A DNA stretch of 27,546 nucleotides from Prevotella sp. UBA3288 (GCA_002361655.1 DETM01000046.1:1-27546), one strand, 5' to 3'; numbered from the stretch's first letter, positions 15,701 through 23,360 are shown. Notes: generated by a model from the sequence alone, not told the origin. Numbers and translations: made by a program.

Positions 15701-17129
15701 CGTCGATTTTCAGCGCACCACCGATGTTTCCGTTTTCGTACGAGCCGTCTAGGTCTATGTCACGATAGGCATAGCCTTTGTAGTCCAGCCTGCTTATCCT
15801 GCCCTTGGCACTGATGTGGCTGCCGTGGCCGTCGATGTCCACCTTCGTGGTTAGTTGCCCCAGGTCCGTATTGTCGAAAATCCTGCCCAGCAGCAAACTG
15901 TCGGTGTCAAGATGTCCCTTGAACTGCTGTCCATCCGTCATGGAGAACGACAGTGCTATTCGTCCGGCGCTGGTCGACAGCCTGTTGTGGGTATCGATAG
16001 TGCGGAGGCCTAAGCCGCTGGCATGGCCGGATAGGTGGAGGTCGCCCAGGCGGGTGGCTTCGATGGGGATGTCATTAAAGGCCTCTCTCAACTCGCTTAC
16101 GATGCCACCGGTGAGGTCCAGCCGCTCGATGTTGGCTCGCCAAGCCGGCAGACTGTCCTGCTGGTGTACGGAGAAAGCCGCCAGCAAGTTTGCTTTCCCG
16201 TTTTCTGAGCGCACGTTGAGCCGTTGGCAGTAGACGCTCTGTGTGGTGCCGTCGACAGTGGCGTCGATACTCAAGGCGTGGTCGAAACCGCGCAAGGCCG
16301 GTATCAGGCACACCAGGTCCGAGGGCGTGATGATTGTACCGTCGGTCGATGTGGCGTAGCAGATGGTCTCTGCCAGGTGGTCGGCATCGTAGGTGGCACT
16401 TAGCGTATCGATATTTACGGTGGAGTGAGGCAGTTGCAGGCTGAGTCCCATCAGGGCCGACCGGCGGTTGGCCGACAGTCGCATGTTGAAACGCTCGATG
16501 TTCAGTCCTGACTGCTCTTTCAGTGCCAGTCGGTGGACATTGACGTTCAGTGAGTCTTCAGTTAAAGCCTTTAGTGTGATGTGTGCGCTGATGTCGTTTA
16601 TTCTCAAGTGATTAAGGTTAAATGTATCTGGCATCTCCCGTTTGTCCAGACGGTTGTAGGCGATGCTGGAATGACGGACGATGAGCGTGTTGACGCGCAG
16701 GTCGATCGGACTGCTCTGCGTGGTGTCGGTCGAGGCGAGGGCATCAATGGCGAACTGGTAGTTGGGTGCTGTGAGCGAGTCGGTCTTGTAGAGGTTGACA
16801 TGTACGCCGAAGAATTGTGCCGACGAGACGGCAATTCGCCCTTCAAACAGCGGTAGCACATCTACTTTCACAGACAGCCGGCTGGCCTTGAGCATGACGG
16901 AGTCAGCCTGGTCGTGGATGGTCACGTTGTCGAGAATGATACGGTTAAGGAATCCCAGGTCGACACGCCCCACGCTGACCTTGGTGTTCAGTTCTTTCGA
17001 AACGGCACTGCCCACCTTCTCTCCTATCATATTCTGGACAAAGGGCAGATGGATGAGCACCAAAGTCCCCACATATAGAGCCAGCAGGCTCCAAATAGTC
17101 CAGTTGACAAGGCGCTTCAGTCTTTTCAT
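12750..17129 (-). CDS. TamB-like translocation/assembly module protein
   Basis: The 1459-residue envelope protein is anchored by one N-terminal helix (about residues 10-30). A long periplasmic AsmA-like/beta-rich body with repeated short strands follows, then a C-terminal TamB (DUF490) domain from about residue 1150. The signature GTYGITIQNIIKKNFTFQDG, followed by GGTIVFGGDPFDANL, is characteristic. TamB-family proteins are elongated hydrophobic-groove bridges implicated in outer-membrane protein assembly or phospholipid transport between membranes; which applies here is not decidable. The length is normal for Bacteroidota. It is a single gene with its own promoter, convergent with the TPR gene. 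I would have expected tsaD next door, as in many relatives, but it is absent. Confidence 0.93.
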   Translation of the reverse strand: MKRLKRLVNWTIWSLLALYVGTLVLIHLPFVQNMIGEKVGSAVSKELNTKVSVGRVDLGFLNRIILDNVTIHDQADSVMLKASRLSVKVDVLPLFEGRIAVSSAQFFGVHVNLYKTDSLTAPNYQFAIDALASTDTTQSSPIDLRVNTLIVRHSSIAYNRLDKREMPDTFNLNHLRINDISAHITLKALTEDSLNVNVHRLALKEQSGLNIERFNMRLSANRRSALMGLSLQLPHSTVNIDTLSATYDADHLAETICYATSTDGTIITPSDLVCLIPALRGFDHALSIDATVDGTTQSVYCQRLNVRSENGKANLLAAFSVHQQDSLPAWRANIERLDLTGGIVSELREAFNDIPIEATRLGDLHLSGHASGLGLRTIDTHNRLSTSAGRIALSFSMTDGQQFKGHLDTDSLLLGRIFDNTDLGQLTTKVDIDGHGSHISAKGRISRLDYKGYAYRDIDLDGSYENGNIGGALKIDDDNLQMDVEGALRRQKRTALRLTGFINRLSPKALHLSDNWGDAVFSAVIDADFTASNLNDAEGTLDVDDFTMHRNDSLNTSYHIENFHIKSGYDDKGLHFLNAKGDMGEVSLKGEFNWNTLPQSFVNYAASKLPTLPGLPKTRQQTANNFTAEIRLTDTEWMSKMLAIPLHLEKALLLDVRMNDTEHLLDIKGQMPDFTYDGSHYRDCTIDLTTEDNTTKGNIKVSKSMNDEAPLDIQLFLQAADNQLATSLLWDNKGGAKKDINGIVNAITEVYTNDAGKPEAHIRIQPSQIALDHTPWRIDPCDILYSEERILFDHFSVAHGDQHLLVDGIASASPDDTLVVDLNKMEVAYILDMVDFHAVSFEGMATGKAYITQPFDNVAAWADLTVDQFLFQEGRMGTLRARAEWNDTEKQVDIHAICDDGPHTRTLINGFVSPARNDIDLIIQARGTSIEFCNSFTNSFLNGVKGKVNGQVQLWGLLSHLYLTGQLTVDGQATVKALNTTYSLTNDTIVFGQDQIRFKDCALTDHDGHRGTLDGVLNHDGFSDFTFDFDVTADNLLAYDFPSFDDGVICGNVYVTGQADLHGRPGEVVINCDVTPNRSSFFAYNATNPDAISQQEFITWGSTQPAIRQATDEPAAKIAVPTDEATTDIHINFNINATPDATLRVLMDQYTDDYITLYGTGNIKATYYNKGPFHMFGTYTVDRGTYGITIQNIIKKNFTFQDGGTIVFGGDPFDANLNLQALYTVNGVSLSDLNLGNSFSNNTVRVNCLMNISGTPGAPRVEFDLEMPNVNSEEQQMIRSVIASEQEMNQQVLYLLGIGRFYTQGTNNAQSQQYDRTSLAMQSFLSGTVSTQINEVLSQVIKSNDWNFGANISTGNEGWHNAEYEGTVSGRMLNNRLLINGQFGYRNNATQANPSFIGDFDIRYLLTPSGNLALKVYNQTNDRYFTRSSLNTQGFGIILKRDFNGIGDLFHSSRRKNKK

Positions 17130-17176
17130 TCAAATCTCGGTATACCGTTTTCTTTCTCGTTGATTTTTTGGTGCTG

Positions 17177-17208
17177 CAAAATTACTCATTATTTTGCTTA
17201 TCCCCAAA
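17177..17208 (-). promoter_or_regulatory. promoter of the TamB-like gene
   Basis: On the minus strand, TTTG (17208-17205) and TAATTTTG (17184-17177) are exactly 20 bases apart, a near-consensus Bacteroidota promoter. It lies 47 bases ahead of ATG 17129. Confidence 0.75.
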
Positions 17209-17422
17209 TCTTTTAAGCAGAAATAAACGTAAAAAATGTTGTTTGTCTGTTAGTCCAAACACCATGTTCCGCGCGGGGATAGGGATGCCTAAAAAGTCCT
17301 GCTGCCAAACCGAGTTTGCAATATTGAAGAGTCGGAACGGGAATAGGGGTTAAAATACACGAATTCTTGTCTTTGCGCGTCATTTTTGTTCGTCTTTTCT
17401 TCGCTGTTATCTTAAAAATGAT
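17209..17422. other. non-coding divergent spacer between tamB-like and nqrA promoters
   Basis: About 210 bases lie between the two promoters. Short open frames exist on both strands but show no signal peptide or family resemblance. A GC-rich island at 17266-17350 contains similar GGGGATAGGGAT and GGGAATAGGGGT stretches and a GTTCCG/CGGAAC inverted pair. I cannot assign it a function; a small RNA, regulator site or dispersed repeat are possible. Confidence 0.4.
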
Positions 17423-17430
17423 TAACTTTG
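17423..17430 (+). promoter_or_regulatory. -7 element of the nqr operon
   Basis: TAACTTTG fits TAnnTTTG 37 bases before ATG 17467. No clear TTTG is found at the usual upstream spacing (only TTCG-like sequence near 17400), so the promoter may need an activator or an alternative sigma factor. Confidence 0.5.
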
Positions 17431-17466
17431 CACACCGAAAAGATTTTTTTATTTCATTCATATAAT

Positions 17467-18831
17467 ATGGCAAACGTGATAAAACTACGTAAAGGCTTAG
17501 ACATTCACCTCCAGGGCCAGGCTGAGAAGACACGCCTCAGCCTGAAGTCCAACGGGCACTACGCATTGGTGCCCGACGATTTTGAGGGCGTGACCCCCAA
17601 GGTTGTCGTTCGCGAGGGTGATACGGTCAAGGCTGGGGATGCCTTGTTTGTCAACAAGATGTATCCAGAGGTGCGCTTCGCCTCGCCAGTCAGTGGCAAG
17701 GTGACCGCTGTAGTGCGCGGCGACCGCCGTAAGGTGCTCTGTGTGAAGGTGGAGGCCGACGCGCAGCAGCAGTATGTTGATTTTGGCAAAAGGGATGTTG
17801 CGAAGATGGACGGCAAGGCCGTCATCGACGCGCTGCTCGAAGCCGGACTGTTCGGCTACATCGACCAGTTGCCCTATGCCGTGTCCACCAATCCTTCGGT
17901 GCTGCCGAAGTCTATCTTTGTGTCGGCCCTGAGAGATAAGCCGCTGGCCGGACGGTTCGAGTATGAGATAGAGGGCCAGGAAGACGACTTCGTCACCGGC
18001 CTGACGGCTCTTTCGAAGATTGCCAAGACCCACCTGGGTCTAGGCATCCAGCCCGACCTGCAGGCCGCACTGCAGCAGCGCCAGGTGGAGCGGGTGGCTG
18101 AGGTTACTGTGTTCGATGGCAAGTGTCCCGCCGGCAATGTCGGCGTCCAGGTGAACCATGTAGACCCGGTGAACAAGGGCGAGGTGGTATGGACCATCGG
18201 CGATCCCACGGTGGTGCTCTTCATCGGCCGCCTGTTCAACAGCGGCAAGGTGGACCTGCGCCGCACCGTGGCCCTCTGCGGCAGCGAGGTGAAGAAGCCC
18301 TGCTACGTCGATATGCTCGTGGGCGAGGAACTGTCGACGCTGGTCAGCAACAGTTACGACCAGAATCACTCGGTGCGCATCATCAACGGCAATGTGCTGA
18401 CCGGCCGCCAGACCACCAAGGACGGCTATCTGGGAGCCCACAGCAGTGAGATAACCATTATTCCCGAGGGTGACGACAACGACGAGATGCTGGGCTGGAT
18501 CATGCCGCGCTTCTCGCAGTTCTCCGTCAACCGCAGTTATTTCTCGTGGCTCTTCGGCAAGAAGAAGTATGCTCTCGATGCCCGTGTGAAGGGCGGCGAG
18601 CGCCACATGATTATGAGCGGCGAGTACGACCGTGTGCTGCCGATGGACATCTACGGCGAGTACCTCGTCAAGGCCATCATCGCCGGCGACATCGACAAGA
18701 TGGAGCAACTGGGCATCTACGAGGTGAGTCCCGAGGATTTCGCCCTGGCCGAGTTTGTCGACTCGTCGAAACTGGAACTGCAGCGCATCGTTCGCGAGGG
18801 ATTGAATAATCTCCGCAAGGAGAACGCCTAA
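17467..18831 (+). CDS. nqrA: Na+-translocating NADH:quinone reductase subunit A
   Basis: This is the peripheral cytoplasmic subunit A of Na+-NQR, the respiratory complex that couples NADH oxidation and quinone reduction to sodium export. The 454-residue protein begins MANVIKLRKGLDIHLQG, typical of Bacteroidota NqrA, and carries the lipoyl-like DTVKAGDALFVNKMYPEV segment and GTI/IGDP strands of the family. The start at 17467 follows the -7 element at 17423-17430; an earlier frame opening at 17428 is inside the promoter and is not used. It is first of six genes, 42 bases before nqrB. Confidence 0.97.
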   Translation: MANVIKLRKGLDIHLQGQAEKTRLSLKSNGHYALVPDDFEGVTPKVVVREGDTVKAGDALFVNKMYPEVRFASPVSGKVTAVVRGDRRKVLCVKVEADAQQQYVDFGKRDVAKMDGKAVIDALLEAGLFGYIDQLPYAVSTNPSVLPKSIFVSALRDKPLAGRFEYEIEGQEDDFVTGLTALSKIAKTHLGLGIQPDLQAALQQRQVERVAEVTVFDGKCPAGNVGVQVNHVDPVNKGEVVWTIGDPTVVLFIGRLFNSGKVDLRRTVALCGSEVKKPCYVDMLVGEELSTLVSNSYDQNHSVRIINGNVLTGRQTTKDGYLGAHSSEITIIPEGDDNDEMLGWIMPRFSQFSVNRSYFSWLFGKKKYALDARVKGGERHMIMSGEYDRVLPMDIYGEYLVKAIIAGDIDKMEQLGIYEVSPEDFALAEFVDSSKLELQRIVREGLNNLRKENA

Positions 18832-18837
18832 ATAAAT

Positions 18838-18866
18838 CGTAAATTGTAAATTGTCAAATTGTAAAT
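18838..18866 (+). repeat. seven-base AT-rich microrepeat between nqrA and nqrB
   Basis: Units are CGTAAAT, TGTAAAT, TGTCAAAT and TGTAAAT, a degenerate TGTAAAT repeat (one unit of eight). It ends 7 bases before the nqrB ATG and fills most of the 42-base spacer. Confidence 0.7.
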
Positions 18867-18873
18867 TACGTTT

Positions 18874-20019
18874 ATGAAAGCACTAAGAAACTATCTCAAC
18901 AAGATAAAGCCTTCCTTCGAGAACAAGGAAAGCAAACTGCACTACCTGCGCTCTGTCTTCGACGGCTTCGAAACCTTCCTCTTCGTGCCCAACACCACGG
19001 CCAAGCGGGGGGTACACATCCACGATGCCATCGATTCGAAGCGCATCATGAGTATGGTGGTCATCGCTCTGATGCCAGCCATGCTGTTCGGTATGTATAA
19101 TGTTGGCTATCAGAACGCTATGGCATCTGGCATCAATGCTTCGTTCATGGATATGTTCCTCTTCGGCGCACTGGCTGTGCTGCCCAAGATTATCGTTTCC
19201 TACGCCGTCGGTCTGGGCATCGAGTTTGCCTGGGCTCAATGGAAAGGCGAGGAGATTCAGGAGGGCTATCTGGTCAGCGGCATTCTGATTCCGCTCATCG
19301 TGCCCGTCAACCTGCCGCTGTGGATGCTGGCCGTGGCTGTGGCCTTCGCCGTCATACTGGGCAAGGAAATCTTCGGGGGCACGGGTATGAACATTTTCAA
19401 CCCCGCGCTGCTGGCCCGCGCCTTCCTCTTCTTCGCATGGCCGCAGAAGATGACCGGCGACCAGGCCTGGGTGGCCAACAGTCCGATCTTCGGCTTTGGC
19501 GGTCAGGTGCCCGACGGCTTCTCCGGCGCCACGCCGCTGGCCAACCTCGACACCTATGTTTTCGATATGGATGCCGTCTATGGCCTGATACCCGGTTCCA
19601 TCGGTGAGACCAGCGTCATAGCCATCGCCATCGGTGCCGTTATCCTGCTCTGTACGGGCATCGCCTCGTGGAAGACCATGCTGAGTGTCTTCGCTGGAGG
19701 CATCTGCGCCGGACTGCTGTTCGAGCAACTGGGCATGACGCCCATCCACTGGTATGAGCATCTGGCCCTGGGCGGCTTCTGCTTCGGTGCCGTGTTCATG
19801 GCCACCGACCCCGTCACCTCGTGCCGCACCGAGTGTGGCAAGTGGATCTACGGATGCATCATCGGCGTGATGGCCATCGTCATCCGTGTGATGAACCCCG
19901 GATTCCCCGAGGGCATGATGCTTGCCATCCTGTTCATGAATATGTTTGCGCCTGCCATCGACTACTTCGTGGTAGACCGTAATATCAAGAAACGACTGAA
20001 GAGAGGAGATACGAAATGA
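18874..20019 (+). CDS. nqrB: Na+-translocating NADH:quinone reductase subunit B
   Basis: The 381-residue integral membrane subunit has about ten helices and carries a covalent FMN and, in characterised homologues, riboflavin, with a role in Na+ passage. The flavinylation motif D214-G-F-S217-G-A-T220 places the FMN on Thr220. The family block IFGGTGMNIFNPALLARAFL (about 166-185) is present. The N-terminal region through FETFLFVPNTT matches homologues. Its TGA overlaps the nqrC ATG by four bases (ATGA), so the two are translationally coupled. FMN attachment needs an ApbE flavin transferase, not present in the window. Confidence 0.97.
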   Translation: MKALRNYLNKIKPSFENKESKLHYLRSVFDGFETFLFVPNTTAKRGVHIHDAIDSKRIMSMVVIALMPAMLFGMYNVGYQNAMASGINASFMDMFLFGALAVLPKIIVSYAVGLGIEFAWAQWKGEEIQEGYLVSGILIPLIVPVNLPLWMLAVAVAFAVILGKEIFGGTGMNIFNPALLARAFLFFAWPQKMTGDQAWVANSPIFGFGGQVPDGFSGATPLANLDTYVFDMDAVYGLIPGSIGETSVIAIAIGAVILLCTGIASWKTMLSVFAGGICAGLLFEQLGMTPIHWYEHLALGGFCFGAVFMATDPVTSCRTECGKWIYGCIIGVMAIVIRVMNPGFPEGMMLAILFMNMFAPAIDYFVVDRNIKKRLKRGDTK

Positions 20020-20663
20020 AACTGAATAAAGAAAGCAACACGTACATTATTATATATAGTACGATACTGGTGCTCATCGTGGCCTTCCTGCTGGCCTTCG
20101 TGTCGCAGACGCTGAAGCCCATGCAGGACAACAACGAGGCCTTGGACACCCGCAAGCAGATTCTGTATTCACTGAATCTGCGCGACACGGTGGCAACGCT
20201 GGCCGACGAGCAGATCAACGCCCTCTATGAGGCCACTATCACGCAGACCGATTCCATGGCCGATGAGAAAGGCAAGCAGAAGCCCTTCGTCTATTATGCC
20301 ACCGTCAATGGCGAGCAGAAATATGTGCTCCCCCTGAAGGGACAGGGCATGTGGGGCGGCATTAGCGCCTTCCTGGCCATCGACAGCGACAAGAATACCA
20401 TCTATGGTGCCTACTTCAACCACGAGAGCGAGACCGCCGGACTGGGGGCCGAAATCAAGGACAACGCCCAGTGGCAGCAGAAGTTCCGGGGAAAGAAGAT
20501 TTTCGCTGACTCCACGGAGATAGCCCTCTCGGTAGAGAAGAACGTCAACAACGCCACCACGGTCGATGCCGTCACTGGTGCCACCGTCACCTCGACGGCT
20601 GTCAGCACCATGCTGCAAGACCAGTTGAGGTCGAAGTACATGGACTTCTTGTCCCGCCACTAG
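20016..20663 (+). CDS. nqrC: Na+-translocating NADH:quinone reductase subunit C
   Basis: The 215-residue protein has one N-terminal transmembrane helix (about residues 9-31) and a periplasmic domain that carries the second covalent FMN. The motif D184-A-V-T187-G-A-T190 predicts attachment to Thr190. The GMWGGISAFLAID and HESETAGLGAEI segments are family hallmarks. ATG 20016 overlaps the end of nqrB. It is somewhat shorter than the Vibrio protein. The spacer to nqrD is 37 bases and repeat-rich. Confidence 0.96.
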   Translation: MKLNKESNTYIIIYSTILVLIVAFLLAFVSQTLKPMQDNNEALDTRKQILYSLNLRDTVATLADEQINALYEATITQTDSMADEKGKQKPFVYYATVNGEQKYVLPLKGQGMWGGISAFLAIDSDKNTIYGAYFNHESETAGLGAEIKDNAQWQQKFRGKKIFADSTEIALSVEKNVNNATTVDAVTGATVTSTAVSTMLQDQLRSKYMDFLSRH

Positions 20664-20665
20664 CA

Positions 20666-20694
20666 TTTGATGTTTAATGTTTTAATCTTTAATG
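20666..20694 (+). repeat. seven-base AT-rich microrepeat between nqrC and nqrD
   Basis: Units are TTTGATG, TTTAATG, TTTTAATC and TTTAATG, a degenerate TTTAATG repeat (one unit of eight). It ends 6 bases before the nqrD ATG. The unit differs from that in the nqrA-nqrB spacer, but unit length, position and size are the same. Confidence 0.7.
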
Positions 20695-20700
20695 TAAACA

Positions 20701-21309
20701 ATGGCACTATTCAGTAAGCAAAATAAAGAGGCATTCACCAATCCGCTGAGCCTCGACCATCCGATACTGGTGCAGGTGCTCGGCATCTGTTCGGCACTGG
20801 CAGTGACCAGCCAGTTGAAGCCTGCCATCGTGATGGGTCTGGCCGTGACCGTGATTACGGCTTTCTCAAATGTGATTATCTCGCTCATCCGCAACACCAT
20901 ACCCAGCCGCATACGCATCGTGGTGCAACTGGTGGTGGTGGCTGCCTTGGTGACCATCGTCAGTCAGGTGCTCAAGGCCTACGTCTACGACGTCAGCGTA
21001 CAACTGTCCGTCTACGTCGGCCTGATTATCACCAACTGTATCCTGATGGGCCGTCTGGAGGCTTTCGCCATGCAGAATAAGCCCTGGCCTTCGTTCCTCG
21101 ACGGTGTGGGCAACGGCATCGGCTATGCCATGATTCTCATCATCGTGGGAGCCGTGCGCGAATTCTTCGGACGCGGCTCGCTACTGGGCTTCCAGATTAT
21201 TGACTGTAAGGACTTCAACAATGGCATGATGACCATGCCCGCCATGGCGCTTATCCTCTTGGGCATCGTCATCTGGGTGCATCGTGCATACTTTTATAAG
21301 GAGAAGTAA
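20701..21309 (+). CDS. nqrD: Na+-translocating NADH:quinone reductase subunit D
   Basis: The 202-residue membrane subunit has about six helices and is related to RnfE. Cys30 (VLGICSALA) and Cys113 (TNCILMGRLEA) are the two conserved cysteines that, with the pair in NqrE, hold the intramembrane iron site in the Vibrio complex. The VGAVREFFGRGSLLGFQI block is typical. It is 3 bases ahead of nqrE. The late AAGGAG at 21300-21305 could serve as a ribosome binding site for nqrE. Confidence 0.97.
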   Translation: MALFSKQNKEAFTNPLSLDHPILVQVLGICSALAVTSQLKPAIVMGLAVTVITAFSNVIISLIRNTIPSRIRIVVQLVVVAALVTIVSQVLKAYVYDVSVQLSVYVGLIITNCILMGRLEAFAMQNKPWPSFLDGVGNGIGYAMILIIVGAVREFFGRGSLLGFQIIDCKDFNNGMMTMPAMALILLGIVIWVHRAYFYKEK

Positions 21310-21312
21310 TTT

Positions 21313-21936
21313 ATGGAACACGCAATATCATTATTCTTCCGTTCGATATTTGTCGACAACATGATCTTTGCCTTCTTCCTGGGCATGTGCTCTTTTCTGG
21401 CCGTGTCGAAGAACGTGAAGACATCGCTCGGACTCGGACTGGCCGTTACCTTCGTGCTGCTGGTCACCGTGCCCGTTGACTATCTGCTCCAGACCAAGGT
21501 GCTCAGCGAAGACGGCATCTTCGGCATGGACCTCTCTTACCTGTCGTTCATCCTCTTCATCGCCGTCATTGCCGGCATCGTGCAATTGGTGGAGATGGTG
21601 GTCGAGAAGTACTCACCATCGCTCTATGCGGCCCTGGGCATCTTCCTGCCCCTGATTGCCGTCAACTGCGCCATCATGGGAGCCTCGCTGTTCATGCAGC
21701 AGCGCATCCTGCTCGACCCCTCGGAGACGAAGGCCATCACTTCCGTCGGCGACGCCGTGGTCTATGCCCTCGGTTCTGGCATAGGCTGGACACTGGCCAT
21801 CGTGGCTATGGGTGCCATCCGTGAGAAGATGCAGTACAGCGACGTGCCCCGGCCCCTGCAGGGCCTCGGCATCACGTTCATCACCGTGGGTCTGATGGCT
21901 ATGGCCATGATGTGTTTCAGCGGACTAAAGATTTAA
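21313..21936 (+). CDS. nqrE: Na+-translocating NADH:quinone reductase subunit E
   Basis: The 207-residue membrane subunit is homologous to NqrD but inverted in the membrane and related to RnfA. Conserved Cys26 ([11 protein letters not shown]) and Cys118 ([13 protein letters not shown]) complete the iron site with NqrD. The [20 protein letters not shown] block is characteristic. It starts 3 bases after nqrD; nqrF follows after 14 bases. Confidence 0.97.
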   Translation: MEHAISLFFRSIFVDNMIFAFFLGMCSFLAVSKNVKTSLGLGLAVTFVLLVTVPVDYLLQTKVLSEDGIFGMDLSYLSFILFIAVIAGIVQLVEMVVEKYSPSLYAALGIFLPLIAVNCAIMGASLFMQQRILLDPSETKAITSVGDAVVYALGSGIGWTLAIVAMGAIREKMQYSDVPRPLQGLGITFITVGLMAMAMMCFSGLKI

Positions 21937-21942
21937 AGGAGG
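21937..21942 (+). promoter_or_regulatory. Shine-Dalgarno sequence of nqrF
   Basis: AGGAGG lies 8 bases before the nqrF ATG at 21951 and directly after the nqrE stop. Perfect Shine-Dalgarno sequences are rare in this phylum and most genes here have none. It fixes the nqrF start: an in-frame upstream reading from 21912 would lie within nqrE. Confidence 0.65.
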
Positions 21943-21950
21943 ACGGCAGT

Positions 21951-23210
21951 ATGTTTATAGTAAATAGTATCATTGTATTCCTGGTGACAATCATTGCCAT
22001 TGTCATCATCCTGCTGGTGGCAAAGAAATATCTCAGCCCCAGTGGCAACGTGAATATCACGGTCAACGGCGACAAGGTGCTCAGCGTGGCGCAGGGCAAC
22101 AACCTCATGGCCACGCTCAACCAGAACGGCATCTTCCTGCCATCGGCCTGCGGCGGCAAGGCATCGTGCGGCCAGTGCAAGGTGCAGGTGCTCGAGGGTG
22201 GGGGCGAGATACTTGACAGCGAGAAACCCCACTTCACCCGGAAGGAAATCAAGGATCACTGGCGACTGGGCTGTCAGTGCAAGGTGAAGGGCGACCTGAA
22301 GATCCATGTCGACGAGTCGATACTCGGTGTCAAGGAGTATGAGTGCACCGTCATTTCTAATAGGAACGTGGCTACGTTCATCAAGGAGTTCAAGGTGCAG
22401 TTGCCCAAGGGCGAACACATGGACTTCCTGCCCGGTTCGTATGCCCAGATCAAGATTCCCGCCTTCGACTGCATCGACTACAACCAGTACGACCGCGACC
22501 TCATCACGCCCGAGTATGTGCCGTCGTGGGAGAAGTTCAAGATGTTCGACTTGAAGTGTAAAAACCCCGAGCCCACCATCCGTGCCTATTCGATGGCCAA
22601 CTATCCGGCCGAGGGCGACGTGTTCATGCTTACCGTGCGTATTGCCACGCCGCCGTTCAAACCCGACCGCAGCGGTTTCATGGACGTCAACCCTGGTATC
22701 GCCTCTAGTTACATCTTCTCGCTGAAGCCCGGCGACAAGGTGATTATGAGCGGTCCCTTCGGCGACTTCCATCCGCACTTCGACTCGAAGAAGGAGATGA
22801 TCTGGGTGGGCGGTGGTGCCGGCATGGCCCCGCTGCGCGCACAGATCATGCACATGACGAAGACCCTCAACACACGCGACCGCGAGATGCACTACTTCTA
22901 CGGTGCCCGTGCGCTCAACGAGGTGTTCTATCTCGACGACTTCCTCTCGCTGGAGAAGGAGTTCCCCAACTTCCACTTCCACCTGGCCCTCGACCGCGAA
23001 GACCCTGCTGCCGATGCCGCCGGCGTGAAGTACACTCCGGGCTTCGTGCATCAGGTGATGCTCAACACCTACCTCAAGGACCACGAGGCCCCCGAGGACA
23101 TCGAGTACTACATGTGCGGACCAGGCCCGATGTCGAAGGCCGTCGTCGCAATGCTCGACTCGCTCGGCGTAGAGCCCGAGAGCATCATGTACGACAACTT
23201 CGGAGGCTGA
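21951..23210 (+). CDS. nqrF: Na+-translocating NADH:quinone reductase subunit F
   Basis: The 419-residue subunit is the electron entry point: it oxidises NADH through FAD and a [2Fe-2S] cluster. An N-terminal anchor helix (about 3-25) precedes a ferredoxin domain with Cys67, Cys73, Cys76 and Cys108. Then come the FAD-binding RAYSMANYP motif and a nucleotide domain with WVGGGAGMAPLRAQ and YYMCGPGPMSKAV; it ends in a typical YDNFGG tail. All key residues are present, so the complex should be functional. It is the last gene of the operon. Confidence 0.98.
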   Translation: MFIVNSIIVFLVTIIAIVIILLVAKKYLSPSGNVNITVNGDKVLSVAQGNNLMATLNQNGIFLPSACGGKASCGQCKVQVLEGGGEILDSEKPHFTRKEIKDHWRLGCQCKVKGDLKIHVDESILGVKEYECTVISNRNVATFIKEFKVQLPKGEHMDFLPGSYAQIKIPAFDCIDYNQYDRDLITPEYVPSWEKFKMFDLKCKNPEPTIRAYSMANYPAEGDVFMLTVRIATPPFKPDRSGFMDVNPGIASSYIFSLKPGDKVIMSGPFGDFHPHFDSKKEMIWVGGGAGMAPLRAQIMHMTKTLNTRDREMHYFYGARALNEVFYLDDFLSLEKEFPNFHFHLALDREDPAADAAGVKYTPGFVHQVMLNTYLKDHEAPEDIEYYMCGPGPMSKAVVAMLDSLGVEPESIMYDNFGG

Positions 23211-23219
23211 TTTCTGCAT

Positions 23220-23270
23220 CGGAGCCTCCAAACAGATAGTTTAACGCCTCCAAACCCGAGGTTTGCTCCG
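23220..23270 (+). other. structured nqrF 3' untranslated region
   Basis: The 10-base sequence GCCTCCAAAC occurs at 23224-23233 and 23246-23255. Each copy opens a small hairpin: AAAC/GTTT and CAAACC/GGTTTG (loop CGA). An outer CGGAGC/GCTCCG pair (23220-23225 with 23265-23270) encloses both. The terminator hairpin follows immediately. Confidence 0.5.
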
Positions 23271-23277
23271 TCGAAAG

Positions 23278-23310
23278 AATGAGTTTGCTCACGGCAAACT
23301 CATTTTTTTG
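23278..23310 (+). terminator. intrinsic terminator of the nqr operon
   Basis: ATGAGTTTGC (23279-23288) pairs perfectly with GCAAACTCAT (23294-23303) around a 5-base loop. A run of Ts to 23309 follows directly. It separates nqr from the Fur-family unit. Confidence 0.88.
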
Positions 23311-23342
23311 TCTTTTTATTCCCGATTCTCAAGATAATATTG

Positions 23343-23350
23343 TAACTTTG
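23343..23350 (+). promoter_or_regulatory. -7 element of the fur-purA-hisS unit
   Basis: TAACTTTG fits TAnnTTTG only 10 bases before ATG 23361, which predicts a nearly leaderless mRNA. The upstream TTTG element is not clear. Confidence 0.5.
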
Positions 23351-23360
23351 CCGTCGGTTT

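Noticed and set aside
21933..23231. 432-codon open frame on the minus strand
   Set aside because: It is the exact antisense shadow of nqrF and arises from GC-rich codon use. It is Val/His/Glu-rich with no domain.
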